The notes beneath the pieces are model-generated. The model worked only from the letters and a program-made list of their open reading frames with translations, was not told where the DNA came from and did no database searches. Below, piece after piece: positions 17,383 through 24,876 of a stretch of DNA of 64,000 nucleotides. The DNA comes from Chryseomicrobium excrementi. Lineage in GTDB: Bacteria; Bacillota; Bacilli; Bacillales_A; Planococcaceae. Location: assembly GCF_002798305.1 (NCBI RefSeq), contig NZ_PCGR01000001.1:837925-901924 (forward strand). Reading direction: 5' to 3'. Each line of letters begins with the position of its first letter. Position 1 is the stretch's first letter. The position numbers were made by a program, and so were the translations under genes.

Positions 17383-17456
17383 TGTGTCACCTCTTCTCTT
17401 CAAGTGTACGAGCAATCTGTGAAAAATGTTTGAAATCCTCTTGAACAATTAGGAAC

Positions 17457-17488
17457 AAAAAAACCACATCCTAGGACAGATGTGGTTT
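17457..17488 (-). terminator. Intrinsic terminator of the hem operon
   Basis: AACCACATC and GATGTGGTT arms; on the minus strand a run of eight T follows. The upstream arm lies inside the last codons of hemY, so stop codon and terminator overlap. Confidence 0.85.
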
Positions 17489-18898
17489 TAGATAATCAAC
17501 AACTTGATCTTTAGCACGAATGGCTTGATCGATACAATCTGGAAGACCTGACCCTTCAAATGAAGCACCAGCGAGCTGTACCATCGGGAACTGTTGTGCA
17601 AGTTCTTGGCGTGCCTTTTGCAGTCGTTCTTTATGACCTACTAAATATTGGGGCATCGCTTTTTGATAGCGTGTCACGACAGTGAATTCAGGATCTCCTG
17701 TGATTTGAATCACTTTTCTAAGATCATTCAACACAATTTTTTCAATCTCATGGTCTGGAAGCTCGACAATAGATTCATCGCCGGACTTTCCAACAAAGCT
17801 TCGAAGTAAGACTTTTCCTTCAGGAGACGTAGTCGGCCACTTTTTATTGACCCACGTACATGCCGAAATCGCATAATCACTTTTGCGAGAGACCAAAAAC
17901 CCTGTACCCTCTTTTTCTTGATTCACTTGAGATTTCGAGAATGCCATTGCTACTGTAGCAACAGAAGATAAAGGTACTTCCTCAAAGTGTTGTAAAATAC
18001 CGTGTTCTTCAAAAATTTCAGCAGTCTGATGATGCAGTGTGGTAAATATGGCACTGTCTACATCCAAAGATTCCCCAGAAGTGAAAACCAAGCGAAGTCG
18101 GTTACCCACTAACTTTTGTACCGTCTCTACTTTAGTGCCTTTAGATACCGTCACATCCGGAATGGCCCCTTCTAGTGCCTCTACAATGGTCTGCAGACCA
18201 CTTGAAAACGTTTGGAAAATCCCTTGCGGTTTCCGATTTGCTGCTTGAGGAGTCGAGCTTGCAGGACGTGTCTTTTTCATTCCGAGCATCAGACTGCGGT
18301 GCTTTTTCTCCACTTCATAGAACTGTGGAAACGTCGCATGCAGACTTAGTTTGTCGATATCTCCCGAATAAATTCCGGCAAGTAGCGGTTCTACTAAGTT
18401 CTCTACAACTTCTGCTCCAAAACGGCGACGGAAAAATGTACCCAGAGGTTGATCCTCGTCAATACCCGAACGAGCCATGACAAGGTCTCCTGCAGCACGT
18501 AATTTGCCGCTCCATGAAAACAGGCCAGTTGTGACAAACGGTTTCCATTCTGTAGGAATCCCCATGATAGAACCACCAGGGATCGGATGCAGCTGGTCAT
18601 TGACCAACACGAACGATTGCCCTGTTGCGTTATGGACCAGTTGGTCATCGATTCCAAGTTCTTTTGCGAGGACACCCATACTCTTCTTCCGTTCTAAGAA
18701 AGAGTCTGGACCTCGCTCTATAATAAAGCCATCTTTTCGAAGAGTTTGGATCTTTCCACCTAAACGTGAGCTGGCTTCAATCAGATATATATCGATTGGT
18801 AAGTTGTCTTCACGGCACTGCTTTTGCAGGTAATAGGCTGCTGATAGACCCGTAATTCCTCCACCAATGATGGCTACTTGTTTTCTGTTCTCCGCCAT
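17471..18898 (-). CDS. hemY: Coproporphyrinogen III oxidase (HemY/CgoX, protoporphyrinogen-oxidase family)
   Basis: 475-aa FAD enzyme. In Gram-positive bacteria it oxidises coproporphyrinogen III to coproporphyrin III in the coproporphyrin-dependent haem route. The dinucleotide-binding motif VAIIGGGITGLSAAYYL is near residues 9-25, followed by the acidic ribose-binding residue in LIEASSRLGGKI, and the C-terminal FAD motif VQLAGASFEGSGLPDCIDQA near 440-460. Two ATGs are close together; GGAAGAG abuts the first and lies 9 bases from the second (18898), which I take as the start. Third gene of hemE-hemH-hemY. Confidence 0.92.
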   Translation of the reverse strand: MAENRKQVAIIGGGITGLSAAYYLQKQCREDNLPIDIYLIEASSRLGGKIQTLRKDGFIIERGPDSFLERKKSMGVLAKELGIDDQLVHNATGQSFVLVNDQLHPIPGGSIMGIPTEWKPFVTTGLFSWSGKLRAAGDLVMARSGIDEDQPLGTFFRRRFGAEVVENLVEPLLAGIYSGDIDKLSLHATFPQFYEVEKKHRSLMLGMKKTRPASSTPQAANRKPQGIFQTFSSGLQTIVEALEGAIPDVTVSKGTKVETVQKLVGNRLRLVFTSGESLDVDSAIFTTLHHQTAEIFEEHGILQHFEEVPLSSVATVAMAFSKSQVNQEKEGTGFLVSRKSDYAISACTWVNKKWPTTSPEGKVLLRSFVGKSGDESIVELPDHEIEKIVLNDLRKVIQITGDPEFTVVTRYQKAMPQYLVGHKERLQKARQELAQQFPMVQLAGASFEGSGLPDCIDQAIRAKDQVVDYLKPHLS

Positions 18899-18930
18899 TA
18901 CGTTCATCTCTTCCTATTTCAGTTTTACTT

Positions 18931-19851
18931 TTACAGTACTTTATTGATGGCATCCACAGCCGCTTGAATAAATAAGGGATCTGTGTTCGGCATCGCTGGT
19001 CGGTAATAGTTCGCATTCAGACGATCACAGACAATTTTACATTCGTAATCGTTATCATATAGGACCTCTAAGTGATCTGCTACAAATCCAACTGGAGTGT
19101 AGACAAAGCTACGATAGCCTTTTTCTTCATAAAGTTCTTCAGTTAAATCTTGAACATCTGGACCAATCCAAGGCTCTGGAGTCTGTCCAGCACTTTGCCA
19201 GCCCACTTCAACGTTTTCAACACCTGTTGCTTGTTGGATCAAGTGTGCTGTTTCTTTTAACTGCTCTGCATACGGATCCCCGTTTGCAAGAATTTTTTCT
19301 GGTAAGGAGTGCGCAGATACGACAAGTACCGCTTTTGCACGTTCTTCCTCTGACATCGCATTAAATGTATTCGAAATTTCACGGTTCCAGTACTCGATGA
19401 ATTTCGGTTCATTGTACCAGCTTTCTACAGATTTGATTTCAATCCCGTATTTAGCCGCTTCTTCTTTGGCACGTCCGTTGTATGACTTGATAGAGAATGT
19501 TGAGAAGTGTGGAGCTAGCACGATAGAGACAGCTTCTTTGATTCCATCTTTCGCCATCGCTTCTACAGCATCTTCAACAAATGGTTCAATGTGTTTTAAA
19601 CCGATATATAACACATACTCTACTTCGTCTTGAGAGCTGTTCATTTTTTCATGAATCGCTTTTGCTTGATCTTCTGTAATTTTAGCTAGTGGTGAGATTC
19701 CACCAATAGCACGGTACCGATCTGTTAAATCTTGAAGCGCTTCTTCGCTTGGCTTACGGCCATGACGAATATGCGTATAATAACGCTCAATATCTGCTTC
19801 TGTATAAGGCGTACCATACGCCATTACAAGTAATCCAACTTTTTTCTTCAT
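18931..19851 (-). CDS. hemH: Ferrochelatase (coproporphyrin-type, CpfC)
   Basis: 306-aa cytoplasmic ferrochelatase that inserts Fe2+ into coproporphyrin III. Family features: [11 protein letters not shown] at the start, the catalytic histidine in [13 protein letters not shown] near residue 182, [11 protein letters not shown], and the catalytic glutamate in [13 protein letters not shown] near 264. The frame opens further upstream at a TTG, but GAGGTG precedes the ATG at 19851 and the resulting N-terminus [15 protein letters not shown] is normal. It starts 11 bases after the hemE stop. Gram-positive ferrochelatases of this length lack the [2Fe-2S] C-terminal extension, as here. Confidence 0.93.
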   Translation of the reverse strand: MKKKVGLLVMAYGTPYTEADIERYYTHIRHGRKPSEEALQDLTDRYRAIGGISPLAKITEDQAKAIHEKMNSSQDEVEYVLYIGLKHIEPFVEDAVEAMAKDGIKEAVSIVLAPHFSTFSIKSYNGRAKEEAAKYGIEIKSVESWYNEPKFIEYWNREISNTFNAMSEEERAKAVLVVSAHSLPEKILANGDPYAEQLKETAHLIQQATGVENVEVGWQSAGQTPEPWIGPDVQDLTEELYEEKGYRSFVYTPVGFVADHLEVLYDNDYECKIVCDRLNANYYRPAMPNTDPLFIQAAVDAINKVL

Positions 19852-19862
19852 CAAAAGACACC

Positions 19863-20915
19863 TCAATTCGATTTTTGGGAAATCAGTTCACGACTATATG
19901 TGTGCACAAGGTCTGTCAATCGTTTCAATACATCTGGATCCACTTCTGGGAATACACCATGTCCCAAGTTGAAAATGTGACCTGGATGAGCAACCCCTTG
20001 CTCGACAATCCGTTTTGCTCGTTTTTCAATCTCATCCCAAGAGCCGATCAAGTACGATGGGTCTAGGTTACCTTGTACAGTTTTTGTGATGCCACGCTGA
20101 CGCGCTTCTTCAATAGACAGCCTCCAGTCAAGCCCTACAACATCAACTGGTAGGTCGTGCCATTCATTAGCCAAGTGACTTGCGCCAACTCCGAAGGTAA
20201 TCAGTGGAACACCTGTTTCACGTAGTTCAGAGAAGATGCGTGTCATAATTGGTTTAATATAAATACGGTAGTCTTCTACATTCAATGCTCCGACCCAAGA
20301 GTCGAAGATTTGAATAGCACTAGCACCCGCTTGGACCTGAGCTTTGATATCTGTGATGATCATATCCGCTAGTTTGTCCATTAAAGCAAACCAAGCTTGC
20401 GGTTCACTGACCATGAAAGCTTTTGTTCTGTTATAGCTCTTTGAAGGACCGCCTTCGATCATGTAACTTGCCAATGTGAACGGTGCACCCGCAAAACCGA
20501 TCAGTGGCACAGTCAATTGTTCCTTCGTCAAAATCTTGATTGTCTCTAATACGAACGGAACATGTTCTTCTGGATGAAACTCTTGGAGCTTCTCTACATC
20601 CGCTACAGAGCGGATTGGGTTCGAAATAACAGGACCGATTCCTGCTTTGATCTTCACATCCACACCCATACCAGGTAGAGGCGTTACGATATCTTTGTAA
20701 AGAATGGCCGCATCCACATCGTAGTTATCTACAGGAAGCTTCGTTACGTATGCACAAAGCTCTGGCTGATGCGTAATTTCTTCTAAAGAATACTTCTTCT
20801 TAATCTCACGATATTCTGGCTGAGAACGTCCAGCCTGCCGCATAAACCACACAGGAGTATGTTCCACTTGCTGTCCTCGTGCTGCACGTAACAGCGTATC
20901 ATTCGTTATTTTCAT
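19863..20915 (-). CDS. hemE: Uroporphyrinogen decarboxylase
   Basis: 350 aa, full length. It decarboxylates the four acetate chains of uroporphyrinogen III to give coproporphyrinogen III. Signatures: [20 protein letters not shown] near residues 21-40 with the substrate-binding arginines, the aspartate in [16 protein letters not shown] near 72, [17 protein letters not shown] near 143, and the histidine in [15 protein letters not shown] near 320. RBS GGAAGGG lies 9 bases upstream. First gene of the minus-strand hem operon and divergent from hmoB, which puts haem synthesis beside haem turnover. Confidence 0.95.
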   Translation of the reverse strand: MKITNDTLLRAARGQQVEHTPVWFMRQAGRSQPEYREIKKKYSLEEITHQPELCAYVTKLPVDNYDVDAAILYKDIVTPLPGMGVDVKIKAGIGPVISNPIRSVADVEKLQEFHPEEHVPFVLETIKILTKEQLTVPLIGFAGAPFTLASYMIEGGPSKSYNRTKAFMVSEPQAWFALMDKLADMIITDIKAQVQAGASAIQIFDSWVGALNVEDYRIYIKPIMTRIFSELRETGVPLITFGVGASHLANEWHDLPVDVVGLDWRLSIEEARQRGITKTVQGNLDPSYLIGSWDEIEKRAKRIVEQGVAHPGHIFNLGHGVFPEVDPDVLKRLTDLVHTYSRELISQKSN

Positions 20916-21090
20916 GGTAGTCTACCCTTCCCTACACAATTAGTCTATCTCTTACTTTAGAACTTCTCTCACCTATTGTATAGATTTCAAGGCAAATTGT
21001 CATAGAATTGCCTTTCTATAAGAGGGAAAGTGTTTTCAAATTGTGAACAATGGGAAATACTTAGAGTAACAAGCAGAGGAGGCCATATTT

Positions 21091-21588
21091 ATGAGCTATT
21101 TATATACCACATCCGGTACACCGGAATTTATGAAACAGTTACAAGAAAAATACAGCACAGAAAACATGCACGTTCTCTATGGATCTAATGGAACCATTCT
21201 GTTACACGAGAGTTCCGGTAAAACAAAGTTTCAAACACCAAGATCCTATGAGGTACTTGCCTCACATGGACACTTCCAAGATGAAGGCTATTTTTACTTC
21301 TATCACATCCCAATTACAGACGAGGGGCGTCCAGTATTTGAACATGAAGCACAGTCAATGATGGCGAACCTATCGGGTGAACCAGGGCTATTCGCACTCC
21401 GTATTTTACGACCAGTCAAAGCAGATACGTACTTGATTCTTTCCCAATGGTCCGGCCCCTCTAGTTACCAGCAATGGGCAGACCGTCATCTCACAAAACT
21501 TGAAACATTTGCTTCTAAACAAAATATTTTTACAAGCTCTCCTTATACACATACTTATCGCACAAAAAACGAAGAAGCAGCCGATTAA
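21091..21588 (+). CDS. hmoB: Antibiotic biosynthesis monooxygenase (ABM)-fold haem-degrading protein, HmoB/YhgC type
   Basis: 165 aa. The C-terminal half has the ABM ferredoxin-like fold (FALRILRPVKADTYLILSQWSGPSSYQQWADRH, near residues 104-136), where haem is bound by HmoA/HmoB/IsdG relatives that degrade it and release iron. The N-terminal half is the extra domain seen in YhgC. The strong AGAGGAGG RBS supports the start. B. subtilis yhgC also follows hemEHY. The stop codon TAA lies inside the 9-bp target duplication of the adjacent transposon and was shared with the oppositely directed ecsB stop before insertion. Confidence 0.85.
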   Translation: MSYLYTTSGTPEFMKQLQEKYSTENMHVLYGSNGTILLHESSGKTKFQTPRSYEVLASHGHFQDEGYFYFYHIPITDEGRPVFEHEAQSMMANLSGEPGLFALRILRPVKADTYLILSQWSGPSSYQQWADRHLTKLETFASKQNIFTSSPYTHTYRTKNEEAAD

Positions 21589-21630
21589 TCTTAAGTAGTT
21601 CAGTTTTGGAGTACAAAAAGTGAAAATGTA
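21583..21630. repeat. Left transposon boundary: target duplication plus left terminal inverted repeat
   Basis: GATTAATCT at 21583-21591 is the left target duplication. The element begins at 21592 with TAAGTAGTTCAGTTTTGGAG and continues to 21630. Compared with the reverse complement of the right end, the first 27 bases are identical and 36 of 39 match overall. Confidence 0.93.
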
Positions 21631-21639
21631 AACCTAAAT

Positions 21640-21677
21640 GAGTATCAAATTGCAACTGAATTTGATACTCGTTTTTT
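21640..21677 (+). terminator. Terminator inside the left end of the transposon
   Basis: A 12-bp perfect stem, GAGTATCAAATT at 21640-21651 with AATTTGATACTC at 21659-21670, is followed by GTTTTTT. It blocks read-through from hmoB into the transposase genes and replaces the host terminator that the insertion split. Confidence 0.9.
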
Positions 21678-21828
21678 ATTGTTAAATCAACGTTTGTTGT
21701 TAATTTACACCACAAAATGTAAGTTAAAATGTATATAAAAATGCGAACGTGAAATAATTATTGTAGGAATGCAAATTGGTGTGTTAAAATGGTTACAATT
21801 TACTAAGCAAAAAGGGGTGCATTTTCCT

Positions 21829-22065
21829 ATGCAATTTCTTGAGCCAAAAAATAAGAACGCTAAGTCTGTGGATTGGGAAATATCAGAGCAAGTAAGGGTG
21901 ATAGTTAAGCAATACGCTGAATATGCAGAGCGTACTGAAAGCGAAGCAGTGGATGAATTCTTATTGAACATTTTAGACGATAAGAAGTTTATTGAATGGA
22001 TTGCCAACAAGCGAAGTAATAAGCGGATTGTTGAAAAAATGGGTATCAAAGATAGAGTGGGTTGA
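21829..22065 (+). CDS. Small transposon-encoded protein, possible ribbon-helix-helix regulator
   Basis: 78 aa from the ATG at 21829, chosen because AAGGGGTG stands 9 bases upstream. An earlier in-frame ATG at 21769 has no spaced RBS. The body SVDWEISEQVRVIVKQYAEY followed by ERTESEAVDEFLLNIL resembles a short beta strand and two helices, as in ribbon-helix-helix (Arc/CopG) DNA-binding proteins, then a Lys/Arg-rich tail. It ends 6 bases before the transposase start, so the two are probably coupled. It may regulate transposase expression or be a transposition accessory protein. No recognised family; the assignment is inference. Confidence 0.6.
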   Translation: MQFLEPKNKNAKSVDWEISEQVRVIVKQYAEYAERTESEAVDEFLLNILDDKKFIEWIANKRSNKRIVEKMGIKDRVG

Positions 22066-22071
22066 TAGACA

Positions 22072-24024
22072 ATGACCAAGCTTAAAAGATTAGCCACGAA
22101 GGAAGATGAAATTGTAGATGTTAAAATTCCGATTTCAAACGAAGAATTAAAAGATAGGGCTAAACAATATGATTTATTAACTCCAAAACGATTTGCAACA
22201 AGGTATAACAAAATGTTGTTCTTGCCAACGTCTTTTAAATGGAACGGTTCTGAATATCCCATTCAATATAATTACTGCATCAATCCGTTTTGTTGTAATT
22301 TTGGGAAAGAACAGCACAAATTCAAAGATGTAAAAGGGAAACCAAGTCGATATAAAATGACTGGTAGGTCCAAAGATAAAGGTCATAAAGGTATGTACTG
22401 CAATGACAATCCTATTGGCAGAGGTGTATCGCAAAACTGTACAGTAACCCCTTTATCTAATTGGTCTGTTGTTGAAGAAATTAAACGCCTTATAGAAATC
22501 AATAGCATCCAAGATGTTGAGCCAGATTATCAATTTCATAAAGAAGGCTGCTCGGAAGAAGAATCAACCCCATTCAATGAGCCGAAGCAATTTTACAAAA
22601 GGGGGAAAAGTAGGGGCAAATCTCAACGCTATCAATGTAAGGCGTGTAAGAAGTTCACTAATGTTCTACCAAAAAGAGAAGAAACCACTACTTATCACCA
22701 ACAAAAGAACACCATTCTTCCAATGTTCGCTAAGATGGTTGTTGGAAGGGTTTCAGTCAGTCGTACTTGTGATATTTTAGGAATTGGAGTTGGAACCTAC
22801 TATCATAAGCTGGAGTGGCTGTATAGGCGTTGTTTGGAGTTTTTAGAACGATATGAGACACAACCCCTTCAAACAAAGAAATTTAACGAGATGTGGCTTA
22901 ATACGGACAAGATGCACTACTACCTAAATAACGTCCGTAAGAAAGGACAAGGTTCAAAGAAATATACGGGGTTTGAAGACCTTAATATGCAAACGTATAT
23001 AGTTGTATCTGCTGAGGTCTTATCAAGATATGTGTTCCGTTCTGATGTTGCCTATGATTGGAATATTTCAATGGATGAATTAAATGAAGATACAAGAAAA
23101 TTCAAAGAAGACCATCTCAATACTTTTAGTCGTAAAAATGATAGGTTAGATTGGTCTTATTATCCACAAGAACCATCCGCTAACGATAGCGAAAATAGGA
23201 ATGCTTATCTTCACGAATTAGGGAAAATTACTAATAGGAGTAGATTTGTCGATGGTTTAAATGTTGATGCTCCTTATACTACAACTGCTCACTATTGGTT
23301 AATTAAACAAATGGTTAATGCCGACGAATGGCGAATGATTAGTGATGATGACTTCTCTATTAGAAACGCCTTTTATAGAGTATTCACGAAAGAATTAAGG
23401 TTGAGCGATGCACATCATTTTATTTGCCAAGTTAACAAGACGAAAAGCAGAAAACAATGCTTAAAAGAATTCGGACAAGCAAAAGCAGAACTGCTCGATT
23501 GGGGAGATATCAGAGGATTCAAAACAAAGTTTCTACGGACTTTGGCATCTCATTATCTAACTGAATTACTAACAAGTCATCAATTCCACGAAGAGGCTAT
23601 TAGTAAAGATGGAGAAAGATATCGCAAATATGCCGATAACCCTATCAAACATCCATTAGCCACTAAGGATAAAGGATTTTATTCAGTTGATTGTAGAACG
23701 GATTTATCTGCTCTGGAACCAAACGAAATCGCAAAGATGCTATTAAATGTTAATGACCATTCGACCAATAGCTTTATTCAACAGATAAGACGTTATATAT
23801 CATCTCTTGAAAGACCATTAACAACAGCTCGTGGTGATAAGAAGAGCTATATTTACGCTAACTTCAATCCGAAGTATGCTCAATTTGCGATTACAATTCT
23901 AAGAACTTACTACAACTTTTGTCGCCCTTTTAAATCAGCGGATAAAAAGGTTTTGACACCTGCTCAAAGATTAGGGATTACAGATAAACAATTTGATTGG
24001 AAAGATATAATTTATTTCAAATGA
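22072..24024 (+). CDS. Probable DDE transposase, 650 aa, with N-terminal zinc-binding domains
   Basis: Visible parts: a cysteine cluster at residues 69-75 and 110 (CINPFCC..YC), a second zinc-ribbon-like segment ending RYQCKACKKFTNVLP at 186-200, a helix-turn-helix-like stretch at about 214-246 (MVVGRVSVSRTCDILGIGVG), then a catalytic-core-like region. Candidate acidic residues are D279 (LNTDKMHYY), D425-D427 (ISDDDFSIRNAFYRVF) and E580 (SSLERPLTTARG). The C-terminal motif YYNFCRPFK..LTPAQRLGIT (613-637) is typical of DDE transposases. The zinc finger plus HTH plus DDE order is IS1-like, but the protein is far longer. There is no strong RBS, so translation likely follows from the upstream small gene. 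Confidence 0.75.
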   Translation: MTKLKRLATKEDEIVDVKIPISNEELKDRAKQYDLLTPKRFATRYNKMLFLPTSFKWNGSEYPIQYNYCINPFCCNFGKEQHKFKDVKGKPSRYKMTGRSKDKGHKGMYCNDNPIGRGVSQNCTVTPLSNWSVVEEIKRLIEINSIQDVEPDYQFHKEGCSEEESTPFNEPKQFYKRGKSRGKSQRYQCKACKKFTNVLPKREETTTYHQQKNTILPMFAKMVVGRVSVSRTCDILGIGVGTYYHKLEWLYRRCLEFLERYETQPLQTKKFNEMWLNTDKMHYYLNNVRKKGQGSKKYTGFEDLNMQTYIVVSAEVLSRYVFRSDVAYDWNISMDELNEDTRKFKEDHLNTFSRKNDRLDWSYYPQEPSANDSENRNAYLHELGKITNRSRFVDGLNVDAPYTTTAHYWLIKQMVNADEWRMISDDDFSIRNAFYRVFTKELRLSDAHHFICQVNKTKSRKQCLKEFGQAKAELLDWGDIRGFKTKFLRTLASHYLTELLTSHQFHEEAISKDGERYRKYADNPIKHPLATKDKGFYSVDCRTDLSALEPNEIAKMLLNVNDHSTNSFIQQIRRYISSLERPLTTARGDKKSYIYANFNPKYAQFAITILRTYYNFCRPFKSADKKVLTPAQRLGITDKQFDWKDIIYFK

Positions 24025-24025
24025 C

Positions 24026-24056
24026 AAAAAGAGCTTGGAGTAATCCCAAGCTCTTG
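24026..24056 (-). terminator. Terminator between transposase and dfr
   Basis: Arms AGAGCTTGG and CCAAGCTCT around 24030-24054. On the minus strand the stem is followed by TTTTTG, so it ends dfr; on the plus strand the T-run is poorer. Confidence 0.75.
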
Positions 24057-24077
24057 TGCTTTATCTTTACTGTTCTT

Positions 24078-24108
24078 CTTCAATTAACGCACCCGTTAAC
24101 TCAATAAG
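24078..24108 (-). repeat. Palindrome-like mini-repeat at the 3' end of dfr
   Basis: On the minus strand it reads TTATTGAGTTAACGGGTGCG followed by TTAATTGAAG. It overlaps the last codons of dfr (NLLS and the stop), and a related sequence precedes dfr at 24658 in the same orientation. From memory, TTAACGGG words of this sort are common around resistance genes in Firmicutes. Confidence 0.6.
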
Positions 24109-24593
24109 TTTTTTCTTTCATATACATGAAAATAGTAGTTATACGGATTTTTATCATTCTTTATCCCTTTTTGGGCAAATACCTCATTCCATTCCTCATA
24201 ATTCACTTCTGGAAAAAAAGTATCTCCTTCGAATTCATGATGTATTTTTGTGATGTACATTTTCTCAACATAAGGGAAAAACAAATTATAAATCTGTTCT
24301 CCTCCGAAAATAAAAATTTCTTCTTCGTTTTTACATAACTCAAAAACATCTTCTATTGAATGAACAATTTCACAACCATTAAAGGTAAACCCCTTATCTC
24401 TCGTCAGAATAATATTTCTTCTGTCAGGTAAGGCTCTTCCGATTGATTCAAGGTTCTTCCTACCTAATATTATCGGATGTCCCTTTGTAGTATTTTTAAC
24501 ATATTCCCAGTCCTTGGGAATCCTCCAAGGAATGTCATTCTCTTTGCCAATCACTCTATTCTTATCCATCGCAGCAATCAAAGAAACTTTCAT
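24096..24593 (-). CDS. dfr: Dihydrofolate reductase, trimethoprim-resistance type (DfrG/DfrK group)
   Basis: 165 aa. Reduces dihydrofolate to tetrahydrofolate with NADPH. The sequence MKVSLIAAMDKNRVIGKEND, then IPWRIPKDWEYVKNTTKG, HPIILGRKN, ILTRDKGF, IFIFGGEQIYNLF and EGDTFFPEVNYEEW matches, from memory, the DfrG/DfrK/DfrD group of acquired trimethoprim-insensitive enzymes rather than a housekeeping folA. Being carried on a transposon fits resistance. A weak AAGG precedes the ATG. The last residues (NLLS) are encoded by the flanking mini-repeat, so the natural C-terminus seems to have been replaced or extended. The exact allele name needs a database comparison. Confidence 0.9.
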   Translation of the reverse strand: MKVSLIAAMDKNRVIGKENDIPWRIPKDWEYVKNTTKGHPIILGRKNLESIGRALPDRRNIILTRDKGFTFNGCEIVHSIEDVFELCKNEEEIFIFGGEQIYNLFFPYVEKMYITKIHHEFEGDTFFPEVNYEEWNEVFAQKGIKNDKNPYNYYFHVYERKNLLS

Positions 24594-24657
24594 TTATAAC
24601 ACAGCCTTTTTAACTAATTTACCATCTAATTTCTTATTTCTATCAAAAAACCTTTTC

Positions 24658-24687
24658 TCATTATCCTGCCCGTTAGTTGAATAAGCA
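24658..24687 (-). repeat. Mini-repeat upstream of dfr
   Basis: On the minus strand TTATTCAACTAACGGGCAGG and then ATAATGAG, related to the copy at 24078-24108 and in the same orientation. The two copies bracket dfr as a cassette of about 0.6 kb. Upstream of it, TATTAT- and TATAAC-like words suggest the dfr promoter lies around 24695-24740, but I cannot fix a clear -35. Confidence 0.55.
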
Positions 24688-24828
24688 ATTTTTTCTATAA
24701 GTTATATTATCATAATACCACAAAATCACAAATTTTCATTCAATTATCATTTTCAATTGCATTTTATAAATCATTTTGTATGTAATTTGGTATGTAAGTT
24801 AAAATGAAAAAAGTAGTCCATTTTGAAG

Positions 24829-24876
24829 TACATTTTGTCATTTTGTACTCCAAAACTGAACTACTTAGATTAATCT
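24829..24876. repeat. Right transposon boundary: right terminal inverted repeat plus target duplication
   Basis: The element's last 39 bases (24829-24867) are the inverted copy of the left end. GATTAATCT at 24868-24876 is the right target duplication. It contains the ecsB stop codon (24870-24872, minus strand). Confidence 0.93.

Larger units (their letters stand above)
21592..24867 (+). mobile_element. 3276-bp unit transposon carrying a dihydrofolate reductase gene
   Basis: Bounded by 39-bp imperfect terminal inverted repeats (27 perfect) and flanked by a 9-bp direct duplication GATTAATCT. Content in order: a terminator just inside the left end, a 78-aa small protein, a 650-aa zinc-binding probable transposase, and on the opposite strand a dfr gene. 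Base composition is clearly more AT-rich than the flanking host genes, and codon use differs (many AAA, AAT, TTA). Multiple AAAATGTA/TACATTTT words lie within about 130 bases of each end and may be transposase sites. The element split a convergent terminator between hmoB and ecsB. The 8-9 bp class of duplication and DDE-like features recall IS1/IS1595-type enzymes, but I cannot place it in a named family. Confidence 0.9.

Noticed and set aside
21705..22262. 185-codon open frame on the minus strand over the 78-aa gene and the start of the transposase
   Set aside because: No RBS, overlaps better-supported coding on the plus strand, and composition looks like an antisense shadow (Phe/Ser/Leu rich).
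24715..24760. Fur-like box TGAAAATGATAATTGA upstream of dfr
   Set aside because: AT-rich transposon sequence produces such words by chance; there is no iron-related gene here and only a partial match.
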